From: JACPVF01 sp964502095
GTDB taxonomy: Bacteria > Chloroflexota > Anaerolineae > Anaerolineales > Villigracilaceae
Direction: 5' to 3'
Assembly (NCBI GenBank): GCA_964502095.1
Contig: CAZCUF010000002.1
Location: 248,001-312,000 of the forward strand
Length of the DNA: 64,000 bases
The notes beneath the pieces are model-generated. The model did not search any database. It had not been told where the DNA came from and was given only the letters and a program-made list of their open reading frames with translations. The first letter of the stretch is position 1. Every line of letters begins with the position of its first letter. A program made the position numbers and the translations under genes. This document shows positions 42,440 through 51,556 of this stretch, one piece after another.

Positions 42440-42553
42440 GGTTTATCTCCCGAAAGTTCATCGAAGATTTGGCGGGCCGCTCGTGATGATTTCCTGCGGT
42501 AGATTCTAAAACCAAACTTGCAACGCGCTGTCACGAAATTGGAGTGAAAAAGG

Positions 42554-43915
42554 TCACTTTGAGAATTCGCCGAGGATGCGCGCCATGTGGCGGGCGTGTT
42601 TCAGATATAGGTCTATGCGGATGTTTTCGTTGGGCGCGTGGGCGCGCGAATCGGGGTGGCCGAGGCCTCCGGTTGCAACAGGCAGGCCGAGGTCATGGAC
42701 GAACGGGTGGCTGGGGCCTGAGCCGCCGGTCAGCGGGACGATTGTCATGGGCACGCCGTAGATATCCCTGGCGGTATTTACAACGATTTGAATGAACGGA
42801 TCGTCCGGGTCGGTGCGCGCCGGAGCGTCGCCGCCGAGGTCGGTGATTTGCACATCGCTGAATCCTTCGGCGTCGAGATGTGCGCGCAATTTCTTGAGAA
42901 TATCGGCGGGGTCTTGTTCGGGCACGAGGCGAAAATCCACTTTGGCTGAGGCGCGGGCAGGCAAAACAGTTTTTGAGCCGGGTCCCTGATAGCCACTGGT
43001 TAATCCGCAAATTGTGCAAGTGGGCGTGAAGACTTCTTCGATCTTCAAATCAACTCCGCCTTTAAGGCCCTTGATGAAATACGGCACGCCGTAACGCGAC
43101 TTGTATTCATCGGCTGGGTCGGGCAACGCAGACATAAGTTCACGGTCGCGCGCGGACGGAGGCTTGATCCCGTCATAGAAGCCGGGGATTCGAATCCGTT
43201 CGTCGGGCCCTTTCAACGTGTTCAACGCCCAGACCAATCGCCAGGCCGCGTTCGGGAAGATACTGCCGCCGAGGCCGGAGTGCACGTCGGTGGACAGCAG
43301 ATCGACAGAGAGTTCCACATACTGAATGCCGCGCAGGCCGAGATATTGCATGGGCGTATCGGTGTGATCCACGCCGCCAAATTCCCAGATGCAGGCATCG
43401 GCTTTGAGCAGGTCTTTGTGGCCCAGCACGAAATCTACCAGATTAATGCTGGCTGTTTCCTCCTCGCCCTCGATGATCCATTTCACGTTACAGGGTAAGT
43501 CGCCGTCTGCGTCGAGCAATGCATCCAGCGCGAACAAGCGCGAGACGATGTGGCCTTTGTCGTCGCTGACGCCGCGCCCGTATAGATTTCCGCCGCGCCG
43601 ACTCGGCTCGAAAGGCGGCGTTTCCCATAATTCCAGCGGCTCCGGCGGCTGTACATCGTAATGATTGTAGATGAGCAATGTTTTACCGCTGTTCCTGCCT
43701 TTGCGTTCTGCGGTCACCACCGGCGCGCCGGGCGTGGAATGTATCTGCGCGGTGAAGCCGCGAGCACGCAACATGCCGGCCACAAGTTCGGCACATTCCT
43801 TGAGGCCGATCTTTTGCGCGGAGATGCTGGGTTGTGCAACCAGCTTTGAAAGCTCGGCCAGGCTTTGGTCGAGGTGAGACTCGAGATATGCATCGATCTT
43901 CCGATAGTTTTCCAT
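42554..43915 (-). CDS. M20-family dipeptidase
   Basis: A 453-aa zinc peptidase. Metal residues are in IYNHYDVQP (H85, D87), GRGVSDDKGH (D118), EGEEETAS (E151/E152) and the C-terminal GGLGHPDSRAHAPNE. The dimerisation lobe (about 190-310) includes VDLLSTDVHSGLGGSIFPNA. It resembles the CNDP/ArgE-like dipeptidases that cleave di- and tripeptides in the cytoplasm. There is no signal peptide. Spacing to the VTT-domain gene upstream is 9 nt, so they may be co-transcribed. Confidence 0.92.
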   Translation of the reverse strand: MENYRKIDAYLESHLDQSLAELSKLVAQPSISAQKIGLKECAELVAGMLRARGFTAQIHSTPGAPVVTAERKGRNSGKTLLIYNHYDVQPPEPLELWETPPFEPSRRGGNLYGRGVSDDKGHIVSRLFALDALLDADGDLPCNVKWIIEGEEETASINLVDFVLGHKDLLKADACIWEFGGVDHTDTPMQYLGLRGIQYVELSVDLLSTDVHSGLGGSIFPNAAWRLVWALNTLKGPDERIRIPGFYDGIKPPSARDRELMSALPDPADEYKSRYGVPYFIKGLKGGVDLKIEEVFTPTCTICGLTSGYQGPGSKTVLPARASAKVDFRLVPEQDPADILKKLRAHLDAEGFSDVQITDLGGDAPARTDPDDPFIQIVVNTARDIYGVPMTIVPLTGGSGPSHPFVHDLGLPVATGGLGHPDSRAHAPNENIRIDLYLKHARHMARILGEFSK

Positions 43916-43924
43916 AACTTTCTC

Positions 43925-44569
43925 CTATTGAACGTAATTCATCAACCAGTCGATAGAATGCGCGCCTGCATAGGCGAAGGCAGTCATTTTGATCAGTTCT
44001 CCGATCCAGCAAAAGAGCAGGAACTGCCAGAGCGGCATTTTCACCGCGCCCGCCGCCACGCCCGCCAAATCAAAAAACGGATTTGGCACGGCGGCCAACA
44101 ATAGAACTGCCCAGCCGCCATAGTTGACCACCCAGGGATGAATCCGATTGTAAATATGCGCGCGTTCGATAACGACTTGTCCGCTGAAGCCCGCCAGATA
44201 GCCGGAGAGTTCTCCGAGCGCGCCGCCCGAACCGGCCGCGATTCCCACGCCGAACGGGTTGAAGACGCTTCCCATTGCGAACACAACTGCCACACCCGGC
44301 GCGGGCAGGAAGACAGTTGCATTCGATAACAGCGTCATCAGAAAGATGCCCGGGTACCCAAAGACTGCGAACTCCGAAACATGATCGCGGATTTTGAATA
44401 CCGCCGCGCTGATGCCGATCACTGCCAATAGAGCGAGCACGCGTAAAGCCGCCACGCGCCAGTCGGACGATTTGTGTGGGCGCGTGGATTTGTTCGTCTT
44501 CGCCGAATCTTTATCGTTCGATGAAGGCTTCGCTTGTTTGCGCGGCTTAGCTTTCTTCAATGGTGACAC
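43925..44569 (-). CDS. VTT/DedA-like (SNARE-associated) membrane protein
   Basis: A 214-aa protein with a very basic N-terminal tail (KKAKPRKQAKPSSNDKDSAK, about residues 5-35) and five or so helices of the VTT domain: LLSNATVFLPAPGVAVVFAM, GGALGELSGYLAGFSG and LLLAAVPNPFFDLAGVAAGA. VTT proteins move phospholipid or carrier lipids across membranes in several bacteria. Its N-terminus overlaps the cyclophilin gene by 23 nt on the same strand. The lipid substrate is unknown. Confidence 0.85.
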   Translation of the reverse strand: MSPLKKAKPRKQAKPSSNDKDSAKTNKSTRPHKSSDWRVAALRVLALLAVIGISAAVFKIRDHVSEFAVFGYPGIFLMTLLSNATVFLPAPGVAVVFAMGSVFNPFGVGIAAGSGGALGELSGYLAGFSGQVVIERAHIYNRIHPWVVNYGGWAVLLLAAVPNPFFDLAGVAAGAVKMPLWQFLLFCWIGELIKMTAFAYAGAHSIDWLMNYVQ

Positions 44570-45056
44570 GCAGGATTTTTACGCCGGGATATTCAGGGCG
44601 CGCCGGGTCGCGCGGCGGAATGGACATCAGCACATCCATGCCCTCGGTCACTTGGCCGAAGACGCTGTGTTTGCCGTCCAGCCAGGGCGTGGGAACGTGC
44701 GTAATGAAAAATTGTGACCCGTTCGTATTTGGGCCGGCGTTGGCCATGGAAAGAACCCCCGGCTTGTCGTGCTTCAGTCCCGGGGCGAACTCGTCTGCGA
44801 ACTTGTAGCCGGGCCCGCCAATTCCTTTACCGGTCGGGTCGCCGCCCTGCGCCATAAAATCGGCGATCACGCGATGGAAGATGATTCCATCGTAAAAGCC
44901 CTCGCGTGAGAGAAAGACAAAGTTATTCACGGTCTTAGGCGCTTTATCTGCAAACAGCTCGATGACCATCGTTCCTTTGTCGGTTTCCATGCGCGCTTTG
45001 TAATTTTTCTTTGGATCAATTTGCATTGCGGGCGGGGTGTTCCATTGTTTTGTCAT
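44547..45056 (-). CDS. ppiB: Peptidyl-prolyl cis-trans isomerase, cyclophilin type
   Basis: A 169-aa cytoplasmic cyclophilin catalysing cis-trans isomerisation at proline. Core motifs are ELFADKAPKTVNNFVFLSREGFYDG, FHRVIADFMAQGGDP (catalytic Arg), MANAGPNTNGSQFFITHVPTPWLDG and HSVFGQVTEGMDV, all in normal spacing. AAGGAG lies 6 nt before the ATG. The 3' end overlaps the VTT gene start by 23 nt. Confidence 0.94.
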   Translation of the reverse strand: MTKQWNTPPAMQIDPKKNYKARMETDKGTMVIELFADKAPKTVNNFVFLSREGFYDGIIFHRVIADFMAQGGDPTGKGIGGPGYKFADEFAPGLKHDKPGVLSMANAGPNTNGSQFFITHVPTPWLDGKHSVFGQVTEGMDVLMSIPPRDPARPEYPGVKILRVTIEES

Positions 45057-45089
45057 GGTTGCTCCTTAAGAATAAGATTTATCAACTTT

Positions 45090-45710
45090 TCACAGCAGGG
45101 ATTGGATGCGCGCCACCACCATATCCAGCGCGGCGGTGTTGAAGCCGCCTTCGGGGATGATGATATCTGCGTAGCGTTTGGATGGTTCGACGAAGTCCAG
45201 ATGCATCGGGCGCACCGTTGCAAGATATTGCTTGATGACGGATTCCGTCGAACGGCCGCGCTCGCTGATATCGCGCTGTAAGCGGCGGATGAATCGGATA
45301 TCCGGATCGGTATCCACGAAGATTTTGATGTCGAAGAGCTTTCGAAGTTTCGGCTCGGCAAAGATCAAAATCCCCTCGACCAAAATCACACTGCGCGGTT
45401 GAACGGTGAAGGTTCGATCCGTGCGCCGGTCTTTTGAGAAATCGTAAATCGGCACTTCGATGGCCTGCCCCGCCTTGAGTTGCTTTACGTGTTGAATCAA
45501 TAACTCTGTTTCGAGCGAATCGGGATGATCGAAGTTTACCTCGGCGTGTTGATTGGGCGGTAAACTGCCCAGATCTTTGTAGTACGAATCGTGTTGCAGA
45601 AAAGCGATGTTCTCCCGCCCAACGCGTTGCAGGATTCCCTGCGCCACGGTCGTCTTGCCTGATCCGGAACCGCCTGCGAGGCCAATAATAAGAGGCGAGA
45701 CGTGCGTCAT
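45090..45710 (-). CDS. udk: Uridine kinase
   Basis: A 206-aa pyrimidine salvage enzyme that phosphorylates uridine and cytidine. The P-loop GLAGGSGSGKTTVAQ is at the N-terminus; LQHDSYYKDLGSLPPNQHAEVNFDHPDS and VPIYDFSKDRRTDRT carry the nucleoside site, and RFIRRLQRDISERGRSTESVI the lid. I use the ATG at 45710: on this strand TATAAT (45718-45723) lies 7 nt upstream, so the upstream frame to 45734 would begin before the promoter box. It would therefore be leaderless. Confidence 0.92.
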   Translation of the reverse strand: MTHVSPLIIGLAGGSGSGKTTVAQGILQRVGRENIAFLQHDSYYKDLGSLPPNQHAEVNFDHPDSLETELLIQHVKQLKAGQAIEVPIYDFSKDRRTDRTFTVQPRSVILVEGILIFAEPKLRKLFDIKIFVDTDPDIRFIRRLQRDISERGRSTESVIKQYLATVRPMHLDFVEPSKRYADIIIPEGGFNTAALDMVVARIQSLL

Positions 45711-45717
45711 GCTTTGG

Positions 45718-45723
45718 ATTATA
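45718..45723 (-). promoter_or_regulatory. -10 box 7 nt before udk start
   Basis: On the minus strand TATAAT (45718-45723) is followed by seven bases and the ATG at 45710, with no ribosome site: a third example of the same leaderless spacing in this window. Confidence 0.5.
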
Positions 45724-45730
45724 CCTGTAA

Positions 45731-45766
45731 ACAAATCGGCCCCGGTCTTTCCGACCCGGAGCCGAT
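45731..45766 (-). terminator. Terminator after degV
   Basis: Minus-strand stem ATCGGCtCCGG/CCGGgGCCGAT with one mismatch (45735-45766) is followed by TTTGTTT. It ends the degV transcript just before the udk -10 box. Confidence 0.6.
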
Positions 45767-45788
45767 GTTCCGTTTTCTGATTTGGATT

Positions 45789-46643
45789 CTACATCCCGGC
45801 CATATACGCGAGTCCTATCGTGCCAGGTCCGGCGTGTACGCCTACCGCCGGGCTGACTTCCGCAAGCACCTTCTCGACCGTTTCAATTTGCTGTGAGGCT
45901 TTTTCCAGCAATGTATTTGCTTCCTCGTGGGCGTTGGCATGCAAAGTTGCCAAGTGAACGGGCGATTTTCCGGCGACATTTTCCGAAACCAGTTCAACGA
46001 GCCGATCCAGCGCTTTGGTCTTTGTGCGGATGCGGTCGATCGCTTCGATACGTCCATCCTTCAGAGCGAGAACCGGTTTCAGGTTCAGGGCCGAACCGAT
46101 GAAGCGTTGTGCGCCGCCGATGCGCCCGCCGCGGTGCAGAAATTCCAATGTGTCCACCGCAAAGAAAACGCCGGTACGATCGCGTGCCTTTTCCGCCACA
46201 GCTATGCAATCTTTCAGGCTGGCGCCCTGTTCCGCCGCGCGTGCCGCGGATAAAACCTGAAAACCCATGGCCATGGCTGTTGAGTTGCTGTCGTGGAGCG
46301 TTACTTTATCTGCGGCTTTGCCAAGCGCCTCGCGGCCCTGCAACGCGGATTGAAGCGTGCCGGAGAGCTTGCTCGAGATGAAAATACCCAGCACCTCATA
46401 GCCTTGATCGACCAGGTTTTGAAAAGCCTGTTGCACTGTTACCACCGAAACCTGCGAGGTGGTGGGCATGCTTTTTGCGGTTTTTAGGCGCGCATAAAAT
46501 TCATCCGGCTGGATGTCGATTCCATCCTGAAAAGTCTGGTCCCCCCAGATTATGATTTGGGGAGTCACGGTGATATTATATTTTTTGCAGAAATCGGCGG
46601 GAATATACGCGGTGCTGTCTGTTACAAAAGCGATTTTCGACAT
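45789..46643 (-). CDS. DegV family fatty-acid-binding protein
   Basis: A 284-aa protein of the DegV/FakB family. It opens KIAFVTDSTAYIPADFCKKYNI and contains MPTTSQVSVVTVQQAFQNL and the lipid-site FISSKLSGTLQSALQGRE and FLHRGGRIGGAQRFIG. FakB proteins hold a fatty acid while the kinase FakA phosphorylates it. No fakA is nearby. GAGAGG stands 4 nt before the ATG. It is divergent from mreB across a 142-nt gap. Confidence 0.9.
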   Translation of the reverse strand: MSKIAFVTDSTAYIPADFCKKYNITVTPQIIIWGDQTFQDGIDIQPDEFYARLKTAKSMPTTSQVSVVTVQQAFQNLVDQGYEVLGIFISSKLSGTLQSALQGREALGKAADKVTLHDSNSTAMAMGFQVLSAARAAEQGASLKDCIAVAEKARDRTGVFFAVDTLEFLHRGGRIGGAQRFIGSALNLKPVLALKDGRIEAIDRIRTKTKALDRLVELVSENVAGKSPVHLATLHANAHEEANTLLEKASQQIETVEKVLAEVSPAVGVHAGPGTIGLAYMAGM

Positions 46644-46724
46644 ACGGCCTCTCGAAGTTGGGATTTTGTCTATTTTAACCCGTATATGGCGTTAAGGTTT
46701 CAAGAAAAGGCGAATTAGGCCTCA

Positions 46725-46733
46725 TGGTATAAT
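46725..46733 (+). promoter_or_regulatory. Extended -10 promoter of the mre/min/rodA cluster
   Basis: TGG-TATAAT (46725-46733) is a perfect extended -10 box about 52 nt before the mreB start; the -35 is weak, as usual for such promoters. It is the only clear promoter before the nine-gene row, apart from an internal -10 before minC. Confidence 0.65.
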
Positions 46734-46785
46734 ACTCTTTGCAAAGCGAAGTCCGTTTGCGCAGACCATCATCGAGGAGCCTGAA

Positions 46786-47856
46786 TTGGCCTTCAACCCC
46801 ATTAACTGGCTGCTAGGCCTGTTTTCGCTAGATATCGCCATTGATCTTGGCACGGCAAATACACTTGTCCATGTGCGCGGCAAGGGAATTGTTATCAATG
46901 AACCGTCCTGGGTGACGATTGATAAACGCCTGCGCCAGCCATTGGCAATCGGCCTGGAAGCCAAGGAAATGGTTGGACGAACGCCCGGGAATGTGATGGT
47001 CGTGAGGCCCATCCGCGACGGCGTAATTTCTGAATTTGACGTAACGCAGGTGATGCTGGAATATTTCATCGGTAAAGTTCACGAGCAAAGTGTGGTCCCA
47101 TTGCCGAGACCGCGGGTTGTAGTCGGTATTCCCACCGGGGTGACAGAAGTTGAGAAACGGGCTGTTTATGACGCAGTCATGGCGGCAGGGGCGCGGCAAG
47201 CCTATTTGATCGAAGAGCCGATCGCGGCGGCGATGGGAGCCGGTCTTCCGATTGGCGATATACGCGGTTCGATGGTGGTGGATATCGGCGGCGGAACGAC
47301 CGAGGTCGCGGTCTTATCCATGAGCGGCGTGGTGTTGTCCCGTTCTTTACGCGTGGCCGGCGATGAACTGGATCAGGATATCGTTCAATATCTGCGCAAT
47401 AAATACAACCTTTTGGTCGGCGAGGGAATTGCCGAACAAATAAAATGGCAGATCGGGTCGGCGTATCCGCTTCAACCGGAAAAGACAATGGAGGTTCGCG
47501 GCCGCAATCTGGTGACGGGCCTGCCCGAATCGGTGGAGGTTTCCTCGATTGAAATTCGTGAAGCGTTGTCCGCCTCGGTGCAGGTGATCCTTGATACGGT
47601 GCGCGACGCGCTGGATGAAGTTCCTCCTGAGATTGTTGCGGATTTGATGGACGTAGGAATTTGTTTAACCGGCGGCGGCGCGTTGTTGCAGGGCATCGCA
47701 GAACGCCTGACCGACGAACTGAAATTGCGAGTTTGGGCCGCGGAAGATCCGTTAACCTGCGTGGCGCGCGGCGCGGCGATGATTTATGAGGACTTCGATA
47801 CCTTGAGTCGATATCTGGTTGGTCTGGAGCGCGGCAGTACCCGCCATAATGCGTAA
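46786..47856 (+). CDS. mreB: Rod shape-determining protein MreB
   Basis: A 356-aa bacterial actin that polymerises under the membrane and guides lateral wall synthesis. ATP-site motifs are all present: phosphate 1 DIAIDLGTANTLVHVRGKG, phosphate 2 MVVDIGGGTTEVAVLS and adenosine LTGGGALLQGI; the N-terminal amphipathic part NPINWLLGLF supports membrane binding. The start is TTG at 46786, with GAGGAGC 5 nt upstream; no ATG fits. It is first gene of mreBCD-mrdA-minCDE-rodA. Length is about 10 residues above E. coli MreB. Confidence 0.96.
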   Translation: MAFNPINWLLGLFSLDIAIDLGTANTLVHVRGKGIVINEPSWVTIDKRLRQPLAIGLEAKEMVGRTPGNVMVVRPIRDGVISEFDVTQVMLEYFIGKVHEQSVVPLPRPRVVVGIPTGVTEVEKRAVYDAVMAAGARQAYLIEEPIAAAMGAGLPIGDIRGSMVVDIGGGTTEVAVLSMSGVVLSRSLRVAGDELDQDIVQYLRNKYNLLVGEGIAEQIKWQIGSAYPLQPEKTMEVRGRNLVTGLPESVEVSSIEIREALSASVQVILDTVRDALDEVPPEIVADLMDVGICLTGGGALLQGIAERLTDELKLRVWAAEDPLTCVARGAAMIYEDFDTLSRYLVGLERGSTRHNA

Positions 47857-47892
47857 AGTGTTCACTGCGCGGACTGGCGATGATGAAAACGA

Positions 47893-48738
47893 ATGAAAGA
47901 TCTGTTATCTCGTTCTTTGCAATTGACGGTTATATTTCTGGTCATTGGGGGCATTCTGGCTTTGGCGCTCGGCGGTTTTTTTAGCTCTGCCTCCAACGGT
48001 TTTACCGGCGGCCTGGTAGCCGTCCAGACCTGGATCGCGACGCGCGGCCAGGCTTTGCAGGATTTCCTCACGGCGCCGCGCGACATCGTTACATTGCGCA
48101 CGCGGAACGCTGAACTGGAGGCGCAGGTATCGCAATTGCAGGCGCAGGTGATTGAATTGCAACAACGCGTCAATGAGACCGAGATTCTGGCCGCGCTGGT
48201 GGATTTCTCCCGAACGAATCCGCAGAACACATATAAAGCGGCCTCCGTCATCGGGCGCGATCCCAGCCCGTTCCTGCATTACATTATCATCAACCGCGGC
48301 TCCAATGACGGCATTCGCCGCGGTATGCCCGTAGTGACCAACCAAGGCCTGGTGGGCCGCGTCGATGCGACCATTGCCGATGCGGCGCGCGTGCAGTTGC
48401 TGAGCGATCCGGCTTCGGCAGTGAATGTCCATTTGCAGAACGCAGATACAGATGCGGTTTTGCTGGGATCTGTCACTGGCGATATTTCCCTCGATATGAT
48501 TTCACAGGATGCAAACGTACAACCCGGCGATCTCATCCTGACTTCGGGTTTGGGCGGCGGCTATCCGCCGGACCTCATCGTTGGCCAGGTGGTGGCGACG
48601 CGCAAAGTTGATTATGAATTGTTCCAGCAAGCAACTGTCCAGCCCACGGTGGATTTTTCCCGCCTCGAGATCGTATTGGTGATCACCAACTTCCGCCCGG
48701 TGGACGTTTCTCCGTTGTCGCCGACTCCTTCCCCGTAA
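47893..48738 (+). CDS. mreC: Rod shape-determining protein MreC
   Basis: A 281-aa bitopic protein: a membrane helix (about residues 13-32), a coiled coil (LRTRNAELEAQVSQLQAQ, about 75-110), and two beta domains that bind PBP2 outside the membrane (SNDGIRRGMPVVTNQGLVGRV and PGDLILTSGLGGGYPPDLIVG). It lies 36 nt after mreB. MreC switches PBP2 to its active state, fitting the downstream mrdA gene. Confidence 0.93.
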   Translation: MKDLLSRSLQLTVIFLVIGGILALALGGFFSSASNGFTGGLVAVQTWIATRGQALQDFLTAPRDIVTLRTRNAELEAQVSQLQAQVIELQQRVNETEILAALVDFSRTNPQNTYKAASVIGRDPSPFLHYIIINRGSNDGIRRGMPVVTNQGLVGRVDATIADAARVQLLSDPASAVNVHLQNADTDAVLLGSVTGDISLDMISQDANVQPGDLILTSGLGGGYPPDLIVGQVVATRKVDYELFQQATVQPTVDFSRLEIVLVITNFRPVDVSPLSPTPSP

Positions 48739-48744
48739 ATTCAT

Positions 48745-49245
48745 ATGCGGAATTTGATAGCCGTCCCGCTGATCGGCTTTGCAGTCATCTTGCAGTCTGC
48801 GGTGATCAGCCGGGTGACCCTCGCCTCCGGTTACGGAGATTTACTGCTCGTGCTTCTGGCCGCGTGGGCACTGCAACCGCAGGTTGATTCAGCCTGGCAT
48901 TGGGCTTTCCTGGCAGTCATCCTGGTTTCGTTTGTGTCGCGGCTTCCGTGGCCCGTGATCGTTGCAAGTTATTTCTCTGTTATTGCCATCGCTCAGTTGT
49001 TACAGCGCCGCGTGTGGCAGGCTCCTCTTTTGGCGATGTTCAGCGTCACTTTTCTGGGGACGCTTTTAATGCACCTCTTATCATTTGGAGTTTTAAATCT
49101 ATTCGGAACACCCATGAACTTTGCCGATGTGATCGGCTCGGTCACTTTGCCGAGCTTACTGCTTAATTTGTTGTTTGCCATCCCGGTTTATGCATTCACG
49201 CGCGATATCGCGCGTTGGGTTTACCCGGATGTGGAGATTGAATGA
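48745..49245 (+). CDS. mreD: Rod shape-determining protein MreD
   Basis: A 166-aa membrane protein with five to six helices (AVILQSAVISRVTL, LLLVLLAAWALQPQVD, LLLNLLFAIPVYAF) and no soluble domain: the normal MreD shape. It is called by position and topology, since MreD sequences are poorly conserved. Its stop overlaps the PBP2 start by 4 nt. Confidence 0.85.
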   Translation: MRNLIAVPLIGFAVILQSAVISRVTLASGYGDLLLVLLAAWALQPQVDSAWHWAFLAVILVSFVSRLPWPVIVASYFSVIAIAQLLQRRVWQAPLLAMFSVTFLGTLLMHLLSFGVLNLFGTPMNFADVIGSVTLPSLLLNLLFAIPVYAFTRDIARWVYPDVEIE

Positions 49246-51509
49246 GTTCTTCCAATTACCCGAACACTTCGCGTTTTGAAAGCTGGCGTTTGTTTGCCAT
49301 CTACGGAATCGTCTTTATAGCCCTGACGGCTTTGCTTGGACGCCTGCTTGTGTTGCAGGCTTTTAGCGGAACGGATTGGACCGACCAGGCGATTGAGAAT
49401 TACACCAAGGCGCTCAGTGAACCCGCTGAACGCGGCATTATTTACGATCGAAACGGTTACACACTGGCGCGCAATGTTGCCTCATACAATATCGTAATCA
49501 CGCCTGCCAACCTGCCCGATGACGATGCCGATGTCCAGCGCGTCTATCGGGAGGTATCCAATCTAACCGGCGTGGCGGTTGGGGGGCCGGTGACCACGGA
49601 GTCTCTCGATCAGGCCAAATTATTTTCGGCCTGTGTGCCGGGCCCCAGCATTTCGGATCTGGTCGCGCTCGGAGATTCGCTTGCGCCCTATAGCCCGGTC
49701 GCGGTCAAATGCGATGTCAGCGAGGATATCGCCCGCCTGGTGCGCGAACGCGCGGCGGATTTGCCCGGCGTATCGGTTCAGATCGCCCCGATTCGCGATT
49801 ACCCGACCGGCTCTCTAACTGCCGACCTGATCGGCTTTCTCGGCCCAATTCCGGCTTCGGAAGAAGCGGCTTTTCGTGAGCGCGGCTTTGTTCCCAATCG
49901 GGATAAGGTCGGCTATGCCGGAGCCGAAGCTTCGTTGCAGGATATCCTGTCCGGCACCAATGGAAAGCGCGTCATTCAAGTTGATGTAGCCGGCAAGGAA
50001 TTGCGCAATTTGGAACCTCCGCAGGCTCCGGTGCCCGGATATAACGTTACCCTGACGATTGACACGCGCCTTCAGGCCGCCGCGCTGGCATCTTTGACCG
50101 AAGAGATCAATTATTGGAACACATTCTTTAAGGGGATTCGTATTTCCAGCGGCGTAGTCATTGCCATGAATCCGAAAACCGGTGAAATTCTGGCGATGGT
50201 TTCCTACCCGACGTATGAAAATAACCGGATGGCACGCTTTATCCCATCTTATTATTATCAACAGCTTAGCCAGGATCCGACGCATCCGTTGTTGAATAAC
50301 GCCATTTCAGGCGAATTTCCGCCCGGCTCCGTGTTCAAACTGTCGGCGGCTACCGGCGCGCTCAATGAAGGCATTGTGGGCCCGAACACGATCATCTACG
50401 CGCCCGGCGAGTTGAACATCTGCGAAAAGTTTTTACCCACCGATACTTGTCCGCCAAAACCCACGCGCCCGTTCGTGGACTGGATTTTCGATGTGCGCCC
50501 TTCCGGTTTTGGACCGATTGACTTCTTGCATTGCATCGCTTTTTCGAGCAACGTCTGTTTTTATAAAGTCGGCGGCGGCTACGAAAATGAAATTCCCGAA
50601 GGGTTGGGAATTTGGCGGCTGGGTGAATATGCCCGTTCGCTGGGTTATGACCGTCCATCCGGAATCGAGTTGCAGGGCGAGGCGAGCGGTTTAATCCCCG
50701 ACCCGGACTGGAAACGAATCAGCACAGGTGAAAACTGGTCAACGGGCGATACGTACATCGCCACGGTGGGGCAGGGTTATGTGCTTGCCACGCCATTGCA
50801 GGTTTTGATGTCCGGTGAAACGATTGCGAATAATGGCAAGCTGATGCAGCCGACTATCGTTAAACAAGTGACGGATGGGCAGGGGAAAGTGCGCGAGGTC
50901 TGGTATGACCCGGACCCGAACGAAGTCTCGGTCTGGTTTGCTCAGCAGGGAACGGACAGCGAAGGTAATTTCGCCAAAGTTTGGGTCAATGCCCAAGATT
51001 CGCGTGTGTTAAACCAGCCGCCTGTGGGCAGTTATCAAATTTCACCGTTCGTCCCCAACATGAAATGGGATATCACCAAAGACCCTTTGATTCGAAATTA
51101 CACTTGCGATCAGGGTTATTGCGAATTACAGTCCGATCAATTGAAGACGGTGAGCGCCGCGGCAGTGGCGGGCGTGCGCGCAGGTACGCGTTTGGCAGTT
51201 GCCGACCCAGAGGGGACTCTTCATAACGTATTCAAGGATTACCCGATTGCCATTGCCGGTAAAACGGGAACGGCTGAATACTGTGACGATGTGGCGCGCG
51301 CGGCTCAAAAATGTCAGTTCGGTTCGTGGCCGACTCATGCGTGGACTTTGGCCTATGCTCCATACGACGACCCGGAGATCGTTGTGATGGCTTTTGCCTA
51401 TAACGGCGGCGAAGGCGCGAGCGTGGCCGCGCCCATTGTCGAGCGCGTGATCAAAGCTTACTTTGAACTTAAATCGATTGACCTGGCGAAGGCCAACCCG
51501 GGTGGCTGA
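49242..51509 (+). CDS. mrdA: Penicillin-binding protein 2 (elongation transpeptidase)
   Basis: A 755-aa class B PBP that cross-links new wall in the elongasome with RodA. One membrane helix (about residues 17-38) is followed by the pedestal (SEPAERGIIYDRNGYTLARNVA) and the transpeptidase with S363-V-F-K366 in PPGSVFKL, S435-S-N437, and KTGT at 674-677. It is over 100 residues longer than E. coli PBP2; extra loops lie between the SSN and KTGT motifs (DPDPNEVSVWF, and a Cys-containing stretch CDQGYCEL). The gene overlaps mreD by 4 nt. Confidence 0.94.
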   Translation: MSSSNYPNTSRFESWRLFAIYGIVFIALTALLGRLLVLQAFSGTDWTDQAIENYTKALSEPAERGIIYDRNGYTLARNVASYNIVITPANLPDDDADVQRVYREVSNLTGVAVGGPVTTESLDQAKLFSACVPGPSISDLVALGDSLAPYSPVAVKCDVSEDIARLVRERAADLPGVSVQIAPIRDYPTGSLTADLIGFLGPIPASEEAAFRERGFVPNRDKVGYAGAEASLQDILSGTNGKRVIQVDVAGKELRNLEPPQAPVPGYNVTLTIDTRLQAAALASLTEEINYWNTFFKGIRISSGVVIAMNPKTGEILAMVSYPTYENNRMARFIPSYYYQQLSQDPTHPLLNNAISGEFPPGSVFKLSAATGALNEGIVGPNTIIYAPGELNICEKFLPTDTCPPKPTRPFVDWIFDVRPSGFGPIDFLHCIAFSSNVCFYKVGGGYENEIPEGLGIWRLGEYARSLGYDRPSGIELQGEASGLIPDPDWKRISTGENWSTGDTYIATVGQGYVLATPLQVLMSGETIANNGKLMQPTIVKQVTDGQGKVREVWYDPDPNEVSVWFAQQGTDSEGNFAKVWVNAQDSRVLNQPPVGSYQISPFVPNMKWDITKDPLIRNYTCDQGYCELQSDQLKTVSAAAVAGVRAGTRLAVADPEGTLHNVFKDYPIAIAGKTGTAEYCDDVARAAQKCQFGSWPTHAWTLAYAPYDDPEIVVMAFAYNGGEGASVAAPIVERVIKAYFELKSIDLAKANPGG

Positions 51510-51526
51510 TCGGCGTTGCGGTAAAG

Positions 51527-51532
51527 TATAAT
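51527..51532 (+). promoter_or_regulatory. Internal -10 box before minC
   Basis: TATAAT (51527-51532) in the 47-nt gap between mrdA and minC could give the min genes and rodA their own transcript. The -35 is poor. Confidence 0.35.
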
Positions 51533-51556
51533 TCGGGTAATCTTAAGCGGATTGCG

